Of a stretch of DNA of 64,000 nucleotides, positions 44,339 to 53,249 are shown in pieces. The stretch's first letter is position 1; each line of letters opens with the position of its first letter. The translations under genes were made by a program, and so were the position numbers. A model generated the notes under the pieces. That model worked only from the letters and a program-made list of their open reading frames with translations, made no database searches and had not been told where the DNA came from. This stretch comes from Promethearchaeota archaeon (GTDB lineage: Archaea > Asgardarchaeota > Lokiarchaeia > Sigyniarchaeales > SOKP01). Where the stretch lies: the NCBI GenBank assembly GCA_019058445.1, contig JAHPZA010000010.1:372001-436000 (forward strand), written 5' to 3'.

Positions 44339-45241
44339 TCAACTATCTCCTTCGATTGCTTCAAGGTTCCATACATTTAGGTATTTTATTCGCAGTTTTT
44401 CTGCTAAGTCGGGGTCCATTACATACATAGAAGCAAAAATCTGATAAGGTTTTACGGGATTTTGAAGTTTAAATATTATTCTCTGCTTGTCAGAAATGTC
44501 ATAATAAGTAGGTGTCTTTTTATAGATATATTTCATCTCAAAGTTGGGGCGTTCTACTGATAACTGGTAATACTCTTCAAGTATTTGTGTAATTTTGACA
44601 AACAGTTCAGCATTATGAGATTCTTGCTCATCCGAAAGAGGGCGCCCATCATGTTCAAAACTCCATAAGTATTTAATCCTTACTCCCCTGTCTAAAGCAC
44701 GTTTATATGGTTCAAAAATATCTTTACCATATGGAATGATCTTAGTTGTGTTTTCATTGATAAAACTATTTATCAAAATCTCGTGTTTAGAATCATAACA
44801 AAATTTTTTATACAATGAAACAATTGATTGATACTCGAATGCCGTAGACCAAAATATCTTAAGCGGTTCTTTTTTAATAGAGGTTTCTGATTCATAAAGG
44901 TTTGCTTCTATTAATTTAGCTTGTTGTACTAAAAATGCCTCTTTTCTTTTATTTTCAGCAGTCTGATGTTGAATAAGATTTTCTAATGCCTTATTGAGGG
45001 TTAAAGATTTGAATTTCTTGGGTCTAGATTCAATGATCTCAACCATACCTTTATCATTTAAATCATCTAGAACTTCATATATTCTTCCGCTAGGAACATT
45101 GGATTTTAATGATATCTCTTTGGCAGGGATTCCGTCATATTTTGATGACTTTAGTAGAGTAATAAACGCATTAATTTCATATGTAGAGAGATTTGCGTTA
45201 ATCAAAAATTCACTTAGATTATCAATTAAATTATCAGACAT
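44339..45241 (-). CDS. TrmB-family regulator, paralogue 1
   Basis: N-terminal winged helix (NLSTYEINAFITLLKSS..GIPAKEISLKSNVPSGRIYEVL) and a 200-residue C-terminal domain (WSTAFEYQSIVSLYKKF, PYGKDIFEPYK, KYLWSFEHDGRPLS, RIIFKLQNPVKP). It is clearly paralogous to the gene at 50224-51117, which guides the start: Met at 45241 aligns with the paralogue's first residue, whereas the longer frame to 45262 adds seven unmatched residues. The C-terminal domain presumably binds an effector. The target is unknown; it borders a MarR gene divergently. Confidence 0.87.
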   Translation of the reverse strand: MSDNLIDNLSEFLINANLSTYEINAFITLLKSSKYDGIPAKEISLKSNVPSGRIYEVLDDLNDKGMVEIIESRPKKFKSLTLNKALENLIQHQTAENKRKEAFLVQQAKLIEANLYESETSIKKEPLKIFWSTAFEYQSIVSLYKKFCYDSKHEILINSFINENTTKIIPYGKDIFEPYKRALDRGVRIKYLWSFEHDGRPLSDEQESHNAELFVKITQILEEYYQLSVERPNFEMKYIYKKTPTYYDISDKQRIIFKLQNPVKPYQIFASMYVMDPDLAEKLRIKYLNVWNLEAIEGDS

Positions 45242-45423
45242 CCTAATAATCATATGCTCCATTAAACTTAAAATTAGTTGTGGAGGATTTTTGAGAGATT
45301 ATTTGCATTAATTTTTTTTATTTATTTTTTGAAATAAAATGAATTAAGGACTATTAGCATTAATTTTATAATCATATAATCCTATTATTTAATAAGGTTC
45401 CTAATTAATTAATATATAAGATA

Positions 45424-45894
45424 ATGATACAAGAAAAAAATGAAGACATAATCAAAGAAGATTTATTTATGGATTTATTTCACCTCATTAAAAGAATAGG
45501 AAAGGATTTTGATTATATTGAGCGAGAAATATTATTGAAACGACCTAAGATTAGCATGAAAGAAATAACACCACCTCAATTATTTATACTCCGAATACTT
45601 TGGAAAGAAGATGGCTTCCCCTTAAAATATCTAGCAACGGCAGCTAAGTGTTCTCGTTCTACTATGTCAGGTGTAGTCGATACTATGGAAAAAAATGGAT
45701 TAATTATTCGCGTTCCAAATCCTAAAGATGGACGTAGTACATTAATTAAGCTTACAGAATTAGGGAATGATATAAAACGCTTTACGCCACCATTAGATAC
45801 TTATTTAATGTCTCATTGTAAAGATATAAGCAAAGAAGAGCTTCAAATGTTAATTTTATTATTAAAAAAATTTTCAAGCTCTTTAGTAAAATAA
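45424..45894 (+). CDS. MarR-family transcriptional regulator
   Basis: A 156-residue winged-helix repressor. Helices 3-5 form the DNA-binding unit: YLATAAKCSRSTMSGVVDTMEKNGLIIRVPNPKDGRSTLIKLT, with the wing's characteristic DGRSTLIKLT. N- and C-terminal helices form the dimer interface. MarR proteins usually respond to small aromatic or oxidising molecules and often repress neighbouring genes, here perhaps the methyltransferase and flavoprotein genes downstream. Upstream DNA contains two copies of GCATTAATTTT (45305 and 45357). Confidence 0.92.
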   Translation: MIQEKNEDIIKEDLFMDLFHLIKRIGKDFDYIEREILLKRPKISMKEITPPQLFILRILWKEDGFPLKYLATAAKCSRSTMSGVVDTMEKNGLIIRVPNPKDGRSTLIKLTELGNDIKRFTPPLDTYLMSHCKDISKEELQMLILLLKKFSSSLVK

Positions 45895-45988
45895 TTTAAA
45901 TCCTTATACCTAAAAGATTTTTGAATATAAACTCAAAAAAATAGTTCGGGATCGAAAGACTTTAATACGGTACCGAATTAAAAAATTT

Positions 45989-46330
45989 ATGGAAAAAGAA
46001 TTTAAAAATAAAATGAAAAAGTCTAAACTAACTAGAGAAGAAATGAAAGATTTTTTAGCTAAGGCAGAATCCATTGACAAAAAATTAGATCACGGCAGAG
46101 CATATAGAACCCTCATGAATCAAGTAAGAAGGGAGCTTCTAAAATTCATTGGTTGTGAAGTAAGATCTATGGATGAAATGAAAAAGGAGTTTCAATTAGA
46201 TGAAAATCAACTAAGATATCATTTATCAATGCTACTGCAAAGCCTATATGTTATAGAATCACAAGAGGGATGGAAATCGACTCCAAGAGGAATTGGGTTT
46301 TTAGAGAATGCCATAATGAGCGATAATTAA
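45989..46330 (+). CDS. ArsR-like winged-helix protein
   Basis: A 113-residue protein with a winged-helix core in its second half: VRRELLKFIGCEVRSMDEMKKEF, then LDENQLRYHLSMLLQSLYVI and EGWKSTPRGIGFLEN, the layout of archaeal ArsR-like regulators. The first 30 residues are a charged helix. It ends 14 bp before the methyltransferase gene, so both are expected on one transcript, preceded by the MarR gene 95 bp upstream. A transcription-factor role is likely; its ligand is unknown. Confidence 0.75.
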   Translation: MEKEFKNKMKKSKLTREEMKDFLAKAESIDKKLDHGRAYRTLMNQVRRELLKFIGCEVRSMDEMKKEFQLDENQLRYHLSMLLQSLYVIESQEGWKSTPRGIGFLENAIMSDN

Positions 46331-46344
46331 ATGAGGAGGAAAAA

Positions 46345-46917
46345 ATGGACATTAAAGAAGCAAAAAAAATCCTGGGTAATGAATTTAGTTTTATGTTCGA
46401 TTTTATTAATTCAGTTGTTCAGGGTTTGGGGTTGGATAAAGACGCTAAAATTCTGGATGTTGGGACTGGACAAGGCAGGATGGCTATAATACTTGCTCTA
46501 AATAATTATAAAGTAATTACTGGAGAACCAAAGGGCGATAATTCTGAATATGCTAAACGAGATTGGTTGAATAATGCTAAAAAAGTAAATGTGGACCATA
46601 TGATAACATTTATGCATTTTAATGCCATGGATATGTCATTTGAAGACGGAGCTTTTGATGCCATTTTCTTACAAGGATCATTTCATCATGTAGATGACAA
46701 AGTTTCAGCATTTAAAGAATTTATACGTGAAACTAAACCTAATGGGATTATTTGTATATTTGAACCAACTCCCAGAGGCATAAATGCAATGCGTAAGAGA
46801 TTTCCTTCTCATCCTGATGCGGTTGATCCGAGAAATTTAGCACATAATTATAATTTATATGTAGAGGTAATAAATGGTTCATTTTTCGATGCCTTTGTCT
46901 TTAAGAAAAGAGATTAA
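46345..46917 (+). CDS. Class I SAM-dependent methyltransferase
   Basis: SAM-binding Rossmann fold: motif I is ILDVGTGQGRMAI (about residues 36-48), motif II the GEPKGDN acid after the second strand, and the AIFLQGSFHHVDDKV strand matches motif IV/post II. The family resembles small-molecule (UbiE-like or generic) methyltransferases; substrate unknown. A GAGGA ribosome site lies seven bases before the ATG. It follows the ArsR-like gene by 14 bp and leads to a redox-gene run. Confidence 0.88.
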   Translation: MDIKEAKKILGNEFSFMFDFINSVVQGLGLDKDAKILDVGTGQGRMAIILALNNYKVITGEPKGDNSEYAKRDWLNNAKKVNVDHMITFMHFNAMDMSFEDGAFDAIFLQGSFHHVDDKVSAFKEFIRETKPNGIICIFEPTPRGINAMRKRFPSHPDAVDPRNLAHNYNLYVEVINGSFFDAFVFKKRD

Positions 46918-46954
46918 AAAAATTTATAAAAATTCTAAATAAGGTTAAAATAAA

Positions 46955-47524
46955 TTGAAGGTAATTGCAATAAGCGGAAGTCCCCGTCCTCGGGGAAATA
47001 CATCCCAATTAATTGAAATAGTTTTCAACGCGATAAAGGAAAAAGATAATACAATTGAAACTGAAATGATACAATTAGCGGGGAAAATAATAAATACCTG
47101 TTTATCTTGTTATAAATGCGTCAAAAATAAAGATAATAAATGCATTCAAAAGGATGATCTCAATGCCATATATGCAAAAATGGTTAAAGCAGATGCGATT
47201 ATATTTGGAGCCCCGGTTTATTTCGGCGATGTTACAGGAAAAATGAGATGCTTTATTGAGAGGGTTGGTATGATTGCTATGTTTAATAATAAGGCATTCA
47301 AAAGAAAAATTGGGGCAATAGTAATAGCGAAGAGGAGACAAGGAGGGATCCAATCCTTGAATACAGTTAATTTTCTTTTCTATATTAGTGAAATGATTAT
47401 TGTAGGCTATGCTATAGGAATTGGTACAACTCCTGGCGAAGTTCAAAACGATTCAGAAGGAATAAATGATGCTAAGACTTTAGGAAAAAACATTTTTTGG
47501 TTATTAAATAAAATTCATAATTAA
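46955..47524 (+). CDS. Iron-sulfur flavoprotein (NADPH-dependent FMN reductase family)
   Basis: Flavodoxin-like FMN protein of 189 residues. The FMN phosphate loop is ISGSPRPRGNTSQL (residues 5-18), and the compact cluster motif CLSCYKC with a further Cys (KC) about 11 residues on matches archaeal iron-sulfur flavoproteins. The APVYFGDVTGKM motif, which contacts the flavin ring, follows. Start TTG at 46955, since the loop comes right behind it. The frame continues open for 40 codons after the TAA, ending at the start of the next gene; see findings. Probably an electron carrier or reductase. Confidence 0.88.
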   Translation: MKVIAISGSPRPRGNTSQLIEIVFNAIKEKDNTIETEMIQLAGKIINTCLSCYKCVKNKDNKCIQKDDLNAIYAKMVKADAIIFGAPVYFGDVTGKMRCFIERVGMIAMFNNKAFKRKIGAIVIAKRRQGGIQSLNTVNFLFYISEMIIVGYAIGIGTTPGEVQNDSEGINDAKTLGKNIFWLLNKIHN

Positions 47525-47643
47525 TCCTTATTATTGGCTTTATTAGGAATAGATGAAGCTATTTTGGAGCAAGAAGTCCACAAAAAAATTAAATTATTTA
47601 ATGATGGAATAATCAAATTACGTAAAACTGTGAGGTGTCCAAT

Positions 47644-48504
47644 TTGAAGGCATTAATTATATATTTCTCACAAACTGGAAATACAAAAAAAATTGCTGAA
47701 ACCATCAAAAAAGGGATTCTCAAAAGTGGAAATATGTGTGATATTGCTCCAATTAAGAATGTTAACATAAATTTATTGGAAAGCTATGATCTCATTGGGA
47801 TTGGAACCCCTACTTTTTTTTATAGAGAACCTAAAAATGTGCTAAACTTCATTCAAAATCTTAAAGAAACAAAAGAAAAGCACTGTTTTATATTTTGTAC
47901 CCATGGGAGTTTAATAGGAAATACGTTTTATCATATGAATGAAGAATTATCTAAAAGGGGATATATTGTAATCGGAACATTCGATTGTTATGGATCTTCT
48001 TCGATCCAGTTTTATCCCCAACCGATGCATACAGAAGGTCATCCTGATGAAATTGAATTTATGGAAGCTACAGAATTTGGAGAAAATATCTGTGAAATAA
48101 ACCTGAAAGTTCAGAATGGCCAAATGAACTTAATCCCTCAATTTGAACTAATTTCAAAAACATGGTGGGCACTGCAATCAAAACAACTAACAGTGGAAGT
48201 ATTAAAGAAAATTTCTCCAAAATTTAATATAAATTTAGACGTATGTACTAAATGTTTAACTTGCCAAGAGGCTTGTCCAACAAATTCCATTGATGTAGAA
48301 GCAGAACCTCCAGAAATTCAGAAGGAAGGATGCATTTCCTGCTGGTATTGTGAAAAAGTGTGCCCTGAGGGGGCTATTGAAGCCGATTGGTCAATGATGG
48401 AGAAGGCCTCAAAAAGCAATCTTATTGGATATATTGAAGCTTTAAAGGAAGCGGAGAATCAAGGAAAGTTTCGACCTTATATTGATTACCAAAACATAAA
48501 ATAA
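47644..48504 (+). CDS. EFR1-type flavodoxin/ferredoxin fusion
   Basis: N-terminal flavodoxin domain (ALIIYFSQTGNTKKIAETI at residues 3-21) and C-terminal pair of 4Fe-4S clusters (CTKCLTCQEACP near 202-213, CISCWYCEKVCP near 231-242). This is the EFR1-like family of electron-transfer proteins that combine FMN with two clusters. I choose the TTG at 47644 because it places the flavodoxin strand directly at the N-terminus; a GTG at 47635 would add three residues. It may pass electrons to the OYE encoded 43 bp downstream on the same strand. Confidence 0.88.
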   Translation: MKALIIYFSQTGNTKKIAETIKKGILKSGNMCDIAPIKNVNINLLESYDLIGIGTPTFFYREPKNVLNFIQNLKETKEKHCFIFCTHGSLIGNTFYHMNEELSKRGYIVIGTFDCYGSSSIQFYPQPMHTEGHPDEIEFMEATEFGENICEINLKVQNGQMNLIPQFELISKTWWALQSKQLTVEVLKKISPKFNINLDVCTKCLTCQEACPTNSIDVEAEPPEIQKEGCISCWYCEKVCPEGAIEADWSMMEKASKSNLIGYIEALKEAENQGKFRPYIDYQNIK

Positions 48505-48546
48505 TCCTTAATTATTATAGTTCTCATAGAAAAATTTACTTTTAAA

Positions 48547-49704
48547 GTGATTAAAATAGAATTAAAACATCTTTTCAGTCCGGGAAAAATAGGAAATGTT
48601 CAAATTAAAAATAGAATTGTGCGTTCAGCCACCTATGAACGACGAGCAATGAAATATGGTATTGTAAGCGACAAACTTATCGAATTATATAGAGAATTAG
48701 CAGAAGGTGGAACAGGACTAATCATCACTGGAGCGATTGGCATAGACCCAAAAGCAACAGGAGGGCCAGATCAACCATATTTATTTGATGATTCTCACAT
48801 GGAGGGCCAGAGAAAGCTGGTAAAAGAAGTTCATAATTATTCTGACACTAAAATAGCGGCACAATTCGTCCATACTGGTCGTCAAGGAACTCATCCTAAA
48901 TATACCTCTGTTGCACCATCACCTATAGAAGATAAATCAACTAATAAAATCCCTAAAGAATTAGCAACTGAGGAAATCGAGAAAATTGTACAGAATTTCG
49001 TAGTTGCTACACGAAGAGCTTATGAATGTGAATATGATATGGTCCAAATGCACGGAGCTCATGGATATTTACTAAGTAACTTTATCTCTCCTTATACAAA
49101 TATTCGAACTGATGAATATGGAGGAAGCACTGAAAAGCGGGCAAAAATTTTAGTGGACATTTATAATCATGCAAGGGATGAAGTGGGAAAGGATTTTCCA
49201 ATACTAATTAAACTACAAATTGATGATGATATTCCAAGTGGATTGAAGTTAGAGGAAGGAATTAAAATCGCTAAAATTATGGTAGATACTGGCTATAATG
49301 CGATAGAACCAAGTGGCGGTATAGGAGAATCTATCTCGTTAAATAAGAATCCATTACCGAGTAGATTTGTGAAATCACCTGATGATGAAAACTACTTTTT
49401 AGATTCCGCGAAAAAACTAAAACCAATCATGAAAGATTGTCCTTTAATACTTGTAGGAGGGGTTAGAAATCCTTTATCTGCAGAAAAAATTCTTCAAGAA
49501 AAACATGCTGATTTCATATCATTGAGTAGACCCTTAATCTATGAACCAGATCTTCCAAATCGTTGGAAAAGTGGTGATTTATCACCAGCTAAGTGTCTGA
49601 GCTGCAATTCATGTTTCATGACTATGATGACAGGGGAAGTGTATTGCGTAGTGAAAAAGAAATTGGAAAAGAAAAGATTGAAGAAAGAAAAACAAAAAAA
49701 TTAG
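48547..49704 (+). CDS. Old Yellow Enzyme-family NADH:flavin oxidoreductase
   Basis: FMN-dependent TIM barrel of 385 residues. Marks in order: FSPGKIGNVQIKNRIVRSAT (10-29), QFVHTGRQG, QMHGAHGYLLSNFISPYTN with the catalytic His and Tyr region, DEYGGSTEKRAKIL, and phosphate-binding GGVRN. The tail has CLSCNSC plus one more Cys, sufficient for a 4Fe-4S cluster as in dienoyl-CoA reductase relatives, but ends soon after, lacking the extra FAD/NADH domain. Thus electrons must come from a partner, and the flavodoxin/ferredoxin protein encoded just upstream is the natural candidate. Start GTG at 48547. Confidence 0.9.
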   Translation: MIKIELKHLFSPGKIGNVQIKNRIVRSATYERRAMKYGIVSDKLIELYRELAEGGTGLIITGAIGIDPKATGGPDQPYLFDDSHMEGQRKLVKEVHNYSDTKIAAQFVHTGRQGTHPKYTSVAPSPIEDKSTNKIPKELATEEIEKIVQNFVVATRRAYECEYDMVQMHGAHGYLLSNFISPYTNIRTDEYGGSTEKRAKILVDIYNHARDEVGKDFPILIKLQIDDDIPSGLKLEEGIKIAKIMVDTGYNAIEPSGGIGESISLNKNPLPSRFVKSPDDENYFLDSAKKLKPIMKDCPLILVGGVRNPLSAEKILQEKHADFISLSRPLIYEPDLPNRWKSGDLSPAKCLSCNSCFMTMMTGEVYCVVKKKLEKKRLKKEKQKN

Positions 49705-49716
49705 ATATTTCTAGTG

Positions 49717-50193
49717 TTAATTAAATGACAGAATAAAATTTGCTATGTGTTCACGCTCAATAAATCCATTTTTTTTATAAAACCCTTTTTCATAGGATAG
49801 ACGATTGCGATTATTAGCCAACATGAGTCGAGAGCAACTTTTTCTTTTCGCTTGATTTTTTACTTCTTCTATTAATAAGCTTCCAATTCCGCAGCCTCTT
49901 TCTTTTTCACTTACAAATAATTCTGAGATATACCCTTCAGGACCGGGTAAAAATGCATAGAATAGCCAATGTATAGCAATATATCCGACGACTTCATCAT
50001 CCTTTTCTGCTACGAAGACATTATGACAAGAATCTCTCTGACAAAACCTTATATGGTCCTTAATCTTAGAGATTGTATCTAGTTTTGAATTTTCCTTAAT
50101 ATGGTCAAACCATTTAAGTTCCCTTAGGATTTTTTCAATTGATTCAATATCTTTTAATTTTACAGGTCGTATTGTTACATTTCTATCCGTCAT
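49717..50193 (-). CDS. GNAT-family N-acetyltransferase
   Basis: Compact GNAT of 158 residues. The acetyl-CoA loop is EKERGCGIGSLLI, preceded by the beta-bulge strand YISELFVSE; the terminal strand pair is RLMLANNRNRLSYEKGFYKKNGF. The N-terminal VTIRPVKLKDIESIEKIL is the usual opening. Acceptor unknown. It lies 30 bp downstream of the second TrmB paralogue on the same strand, probably co-transcribed with it, and is convergent with the OYE gene (13 bp). Confidence 0.9.
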   Translation of the reverse strand: MTDRNVTIRPVKLKDIESIEKILRELKWFDHIKENSKLDTISKIKDHIRFCQRDSCHNVFVAEKDDEVVGYIAIHWLFYAFLPGPEGYISELFVSEKERGCGIGSLLIEEVKNQAKRKSCSRLMLANNRNRLSYEKGFYKKNGFIEREHIANFILSFN

Positions 50194-50223
50194 TCTTTTT
50201 ATTCTCCAATTTATCTCATTATT

Positions 50224-51117
50224 TTATTCTAATTCATTAGATGCTTCAAAGGTCCATATATTTAAAAATTTGTCCCTTAATTGATTGGCCAAAATTGGAT
50301 CTAAAACATTCATACATGAAAATATGCGGGATGGTCTTAATGGGTCTTGAATTTTAAATATGATTCTCTTTCTATCAAAAATATCGAAACTAGTAGGAAT
50401 TCTTTTAAATATAAATTTCATTTCAAAACCATTGAAGTTAAACTTAAGATTAAACATCTCTCCAAGTTTAAATGATACTTTTTTATATAATTTGAAGTCT
50501 TTTTCTTTTTCTGTTTCAGAAAGGGATCGTTCTTCGTGTTCGAAACTCCATAATAATTTTACTTTTACACCTTTTTCAACAATTTCTTTAATAGTTTGAA
50601 ACAAATCTTTTCCATATGGAAGAACCTTCAGAGTATAGATATTTATGAAATCATTTAGCAATAATTCATCTTTTAATTCTTTAGCATATCGCAAGTACAT
50701 TGAGATGATAGATGATGCTCCGTATGCTGTCGACCAGAAAATTTTTGATGGTTCTTTTTTGATAAATGCATCAGAATTATACAATTTTGCTTCAAGAACT
50801 TTTGCTTCATTACTTAAAATTTCTGTTTTCCTTTTATGTAAATTATCAAGATATGAAATTAAGTTATTAATTGATTGATTAATACTTAAAGCAGAATAAA
50901 TTTTTGGGCGTGTGCTTTTTATTTCAATCATACCTTTATTTTTTAATTCTTCTAATATTTCATAAATTCTTCCTGTTGGAATTTTAGATTTTTCACTTAA
51001 TTCTCGAGCAGTTAAATCGGATGATCTAAGAAGTGTTAAATAACCATGGATTTCATAAGAAGATAAATTAGCCCTTTTAAATAACTTTTTAAATTCATTG
51101 ATTAATTCAATTGACAT
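50224..51117 (-). CDS. TrmB-family regulator, paralogue 2
   Basis: Winged helix at the N-terminus (NLSSYEIHGYLTLLRSSDLTARELSEKSKIPTGRIYEIL) and the same C-terminal domain as the gene at 44339-45241 (KEPSKIFWSTAYG, PYGKDLFQTIK, KLLWSFEHEERSLSE, RIIFKIQDPLRPSRIF, LNIWTFEAS). The two are paralogues of identical layout, separated by 5 kb of redox genes. It is divergent from the TIGR04076-like/acyl-CoA dehydrogenase unit, whose promoter contains an inverted repeat; this regulator is the nearest candidate to bind it. Start ATG 51117. Confidence 0.88.
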   Translation of the reverse strand: MSIELINEFKKLFKRANLSSYEIHGYLTLLRSSDLTARELSEKSKIPTGRIYEILEELKNKGMIEIKSTRPKIYSALSINQSINNLISYLDNLHKRKTEILSNEAKVLEAKLYNSDAFIKKEPSKIFWSTAYGASSIISMYLRYAKELKDELLLNDFINIYTLKVLPYGKDLFQTIKEIVEKGVKVKLLWSFEHEERSLSETEKEKDFKLYKKVSFKLGEMFNLKFNFNGFEMKFIFKRIPTSFDIFDRKRIIFKIQDPLRPSRIFSCMNVLDPILANQLRDKFLNIWTFEASNELE

Positions 51118-51206
51118 TATATATGAAAAGGTTACTACAAAATAAAGGTTTTTTATGTTCCTTATTATTATACTTTTAGGGCTCTCTTCTCTAGTTCTAT
51201 TCTATT

Positions 51207-51248
51207 CAACCTTTTTTTAGGTTGTTTATGATCGAAAACCAATTTAAA
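51207..51248 (+). promoter_or_regulatory. Shared promoter/operator element, copy 1
   Basis: CAACCT-T6-AGGTTG inverted repeat, followed by a short T tract, then CGAAAACC (BRE-like) and AATTTAAA (TATA-like), ending 43 bp before the gene at 51292. The same layout with the same spacing recurs at 53473 and 54664, so it is a regulated core promoter. Confidence 0.7.
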
Positions 51249-51291
51249 TGAAGATATGTGTTAAATCCTTAGAGTTAAAATAGCATCTAAA

Positions 51292-51792
51292 ATGCAGAAT
51301 ACAAAAAAAGCTCTAATAAATAAAAATAAAATGGTGAAAAAGATGAAATTAATAAAAGATTATGCTCCTTTTCTCCAAGAACATTTAGGTTATTCAAACG
51401 AAGAAATGGAACTATGGATGAAAAATCCGAGAAATCAAGAAGCTCTTTTGAAAGCACCAGCTTTAATGCAAAAAACAATCATAATCGAGGTGGTTGAATC
51501 ACATGGTTGTAGTAGTTTACATAAAGTTGGTGACAAATTTTATTTCGATGGTGCCGGAAATCTTCTTACTAAGTTAAATCCAAAAAGAATTTGTATTTTT
51601 GCTTTAAGTGAAATGGAAAGATTGATTTTTGCTGCTCAAGAGCTTTTCTATGCTAATGTTGATCCTAATGAATTACGTATTAAAAGAGTTGGCTGTTTCG
51701 ATATAGGACTAAAATGTGGAGGTTGGGGTAGAATAATTCTCGAGCTTAAATTTGAAGATAGAAATAAGATAAATATAAAATTAAAAAAATAA
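51292..51792 (+). CDS. TIGR04076-like protein
   Basis: The C-terminal 100 residues match the TIGR04076-type domain: VVESHGCSSLHKVGDKFYFDGAG, CIFALSEMERLIFAAQELFY, and the ending CFDIGLKCGGWGRIILELKF. The conserved Cys and Gly residues may hold a small ligand or metal, but function is unknown. The N-terminal 60 residues are helical; ATGs at 51331 and 51343 are alternative starts. It directly precedes an acyl-CoA dehydrogenase gene (18 bp, good AGGAGG site), so the two act together, perhaps on an acyl-CoA substrate. Confidence 0.65.
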   Translation: MQNTKKALINKNKMVKKMKLIKDYAPFLQEHLGYSNEEMELWMKNPRNQEALLKAPALMQKTIIIEVVESHGCSSLHKVGDKFYFDGAGNLLTKLNPKRICIFALSEMERLIFAAQELFYANVDPNELRIKRVGCFDIGLKCGGWGRIILELKFEDRNKINIKLKK

Positions 51793-51810
51793 AAGATCAG
51801 GAGGTAAAAC

Positions 51811-53094
51811 ATGTCGAAATATCTTACTCAAGTTATAAATGATGAGATTTTAGAAAAATTTAACCTTAGAAATAGATATAACTTCATAAATAATAATGTT
51901 ATGTCAGTTTTGAGTTCAAGAGATTTCAATTATTTAAAGTCTTGTCAGAAGTTTTGTATAAAATTAGAAAAAAAACATAATATGACTCATGGTCCAGACG
52001 AGGATGTATACAATTATGTATCTGAGGCAGGTAAGCAAGGAATTATTAGTAGACTCTATAAATATGAAAATTTAGACTTAAATTATGAACCTTATGGAAT
52101 GATTGCAAACTTTATACGATGTTTAGCAGGCACTCCGTTTGACCCTCAATTAGCATTAGTTATTGGAGGTACCGAATTAGCTATTAACCCACTTCAACTT
52201 CATCATGAAAATCTCCCAATTAGATTAGAAGCATTAAAAGAGTTAGTAACAGGCAAAAATCATGGATGTATTTTAATTACTGAGCCAGAAGGAGGATCTG
52301 ATGCAGTTCATCAAACGACTCTTTGTGATGTACAAGAGGATGGCTCTTATATTTTGAATGGTGAAAAAATATACAATACAAATGCTCCGAGAGCAAAGTG
52401 GGCGGTCATTTATGCTACGGCTGAAGAAAAAAATGCTAATACAATGGTTCAAGTCTTAGTAGATACTTCTTGGAATGGTTGGAATTGTGAACGAGTATTC
52501 ATACCATGGGTACCAAAAGTTCATATAGGTCGAGAAAATTTAGTAAATCTTCGGGTTCCAAAAGAATATATTTTGGGTGAAGTTGGAAGAGGGCGTGATC
52601 ATCTTTTTGAAGGATTAATTGAAGAGAGAATAGAAATTGCTTATATGAGTCTCTGTTTGTGTTGGGGTTCACTTTCTCATGCTTTCATTTATACCAATCT
52701 GAGAAAACAATTCGATCAAGAAATTTTAAAGTTTCAAGGTGTAGGCTTTCTATTAACGGATTTATGGGCAAAAACTATGAATTTAACGCTCAGTATAATA
52801 AAATTTTGTGAATCTTATGATGAAAAAGTTGAAAAATTCAATAATCAATTACCGTTGAATATTCGATATGCTATGGTTGCATCAGCCAGTCAATTGAAAT
52901 ATCATTGTGCAAAACTTTCAGAAGAAGTTTGTTATGAGTCTGCAAACTTAATGGGCGGAGCAGGTTTATGTGATAACACCTTGACTCACGATTTTCTGAA
53001 TAGCTCAAGAGTCCAAGAAATAATTGGAGGCTCGCGTCAAATACAGCAATATATAATGTCAATGGCACTTAGACAACTATATAAAATGATGTAA
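51811..53094 (+). CDS. Acyl-CoA dehydrogenase-family flavoprotein
   Basis: FAD-dependent acyl-CoA oxidoreductase fold of 427 residues. The FAD/substrate region TEPEGGSDAVHQTT (about 158-171), GEKIYNTNAPRAKWAVIYA and the C-terminal LMGGAGL...EIIGGSRQIQQYI are family marks. In medium-chain enzymes the catalytic Glu sits in the last motif (YEGT); here that place is Gly (IGGS). The helix LIEERIEIA has a Glu just before Arg, the position used by isovaleryl-CoA and long-chain enzymes, which could supply the base. An AGGAGG ribosome site precedes the ATG. Co-transcribed with the TIGR04076-like gene. Confidence 0.9.
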   Translation: MSKYLTQVINDEILEKFNLRNRYNFINNNVMSVLSSRDFNYLKSCQKFCIKLEKKHNMTHGPDEDVYNYVSEAGKQGIISRLYKYENLDLNYEPYGMIANFIRCLAGTPFDPQLALVIGGTELAINPLQLHHENLPIRLEALKELVTGKNHGCILITEPEGGSDAVHQTTLCDVQEDGSYILNGEKIYNTNAPRAKWAVIYATAEEKNANTMVQVLVDTSWNGWNCERVFIPWVPKVHIGRENLVNLRVPKEYILGEVGRGRDHLFEGLIEERIEIAYMSLCLCWGSLSHAFIYTNLRKQFDQEILKFQGVGFLLTDLWAKTMNLTLSIIKFCESYDEKVEKFNNQLPLNIRYAMVASASQLKYHCAKLSEEVCYESANLMGGAGLCDNTLTHDFLNSSRVQEIIGGSRQIQQYIMSMALRQLYKMM

Positions 53095-53249
53095 CTAAGA
53101 CTTTTTTTTTTATATCATTTAAAATAAGGACAAATTAAGTTCTATGATTGAGATATACTAAATGATATTGTTATGTTTTTTAAAATAAATTTAAAAAGAA
53201 ATTACTAAATACAATTATTTTTTAAAAGAATAAAATTACTTAAATTACT

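Noticed and set aside
45304..45368. Two copies of GCATTAATTTT upstream of the MarR gene as a regulatory site
   Set aside because: The repeat is short and AT-rich and could occur by chance; no symmetry is visible in it. Mentioned only under the gene.
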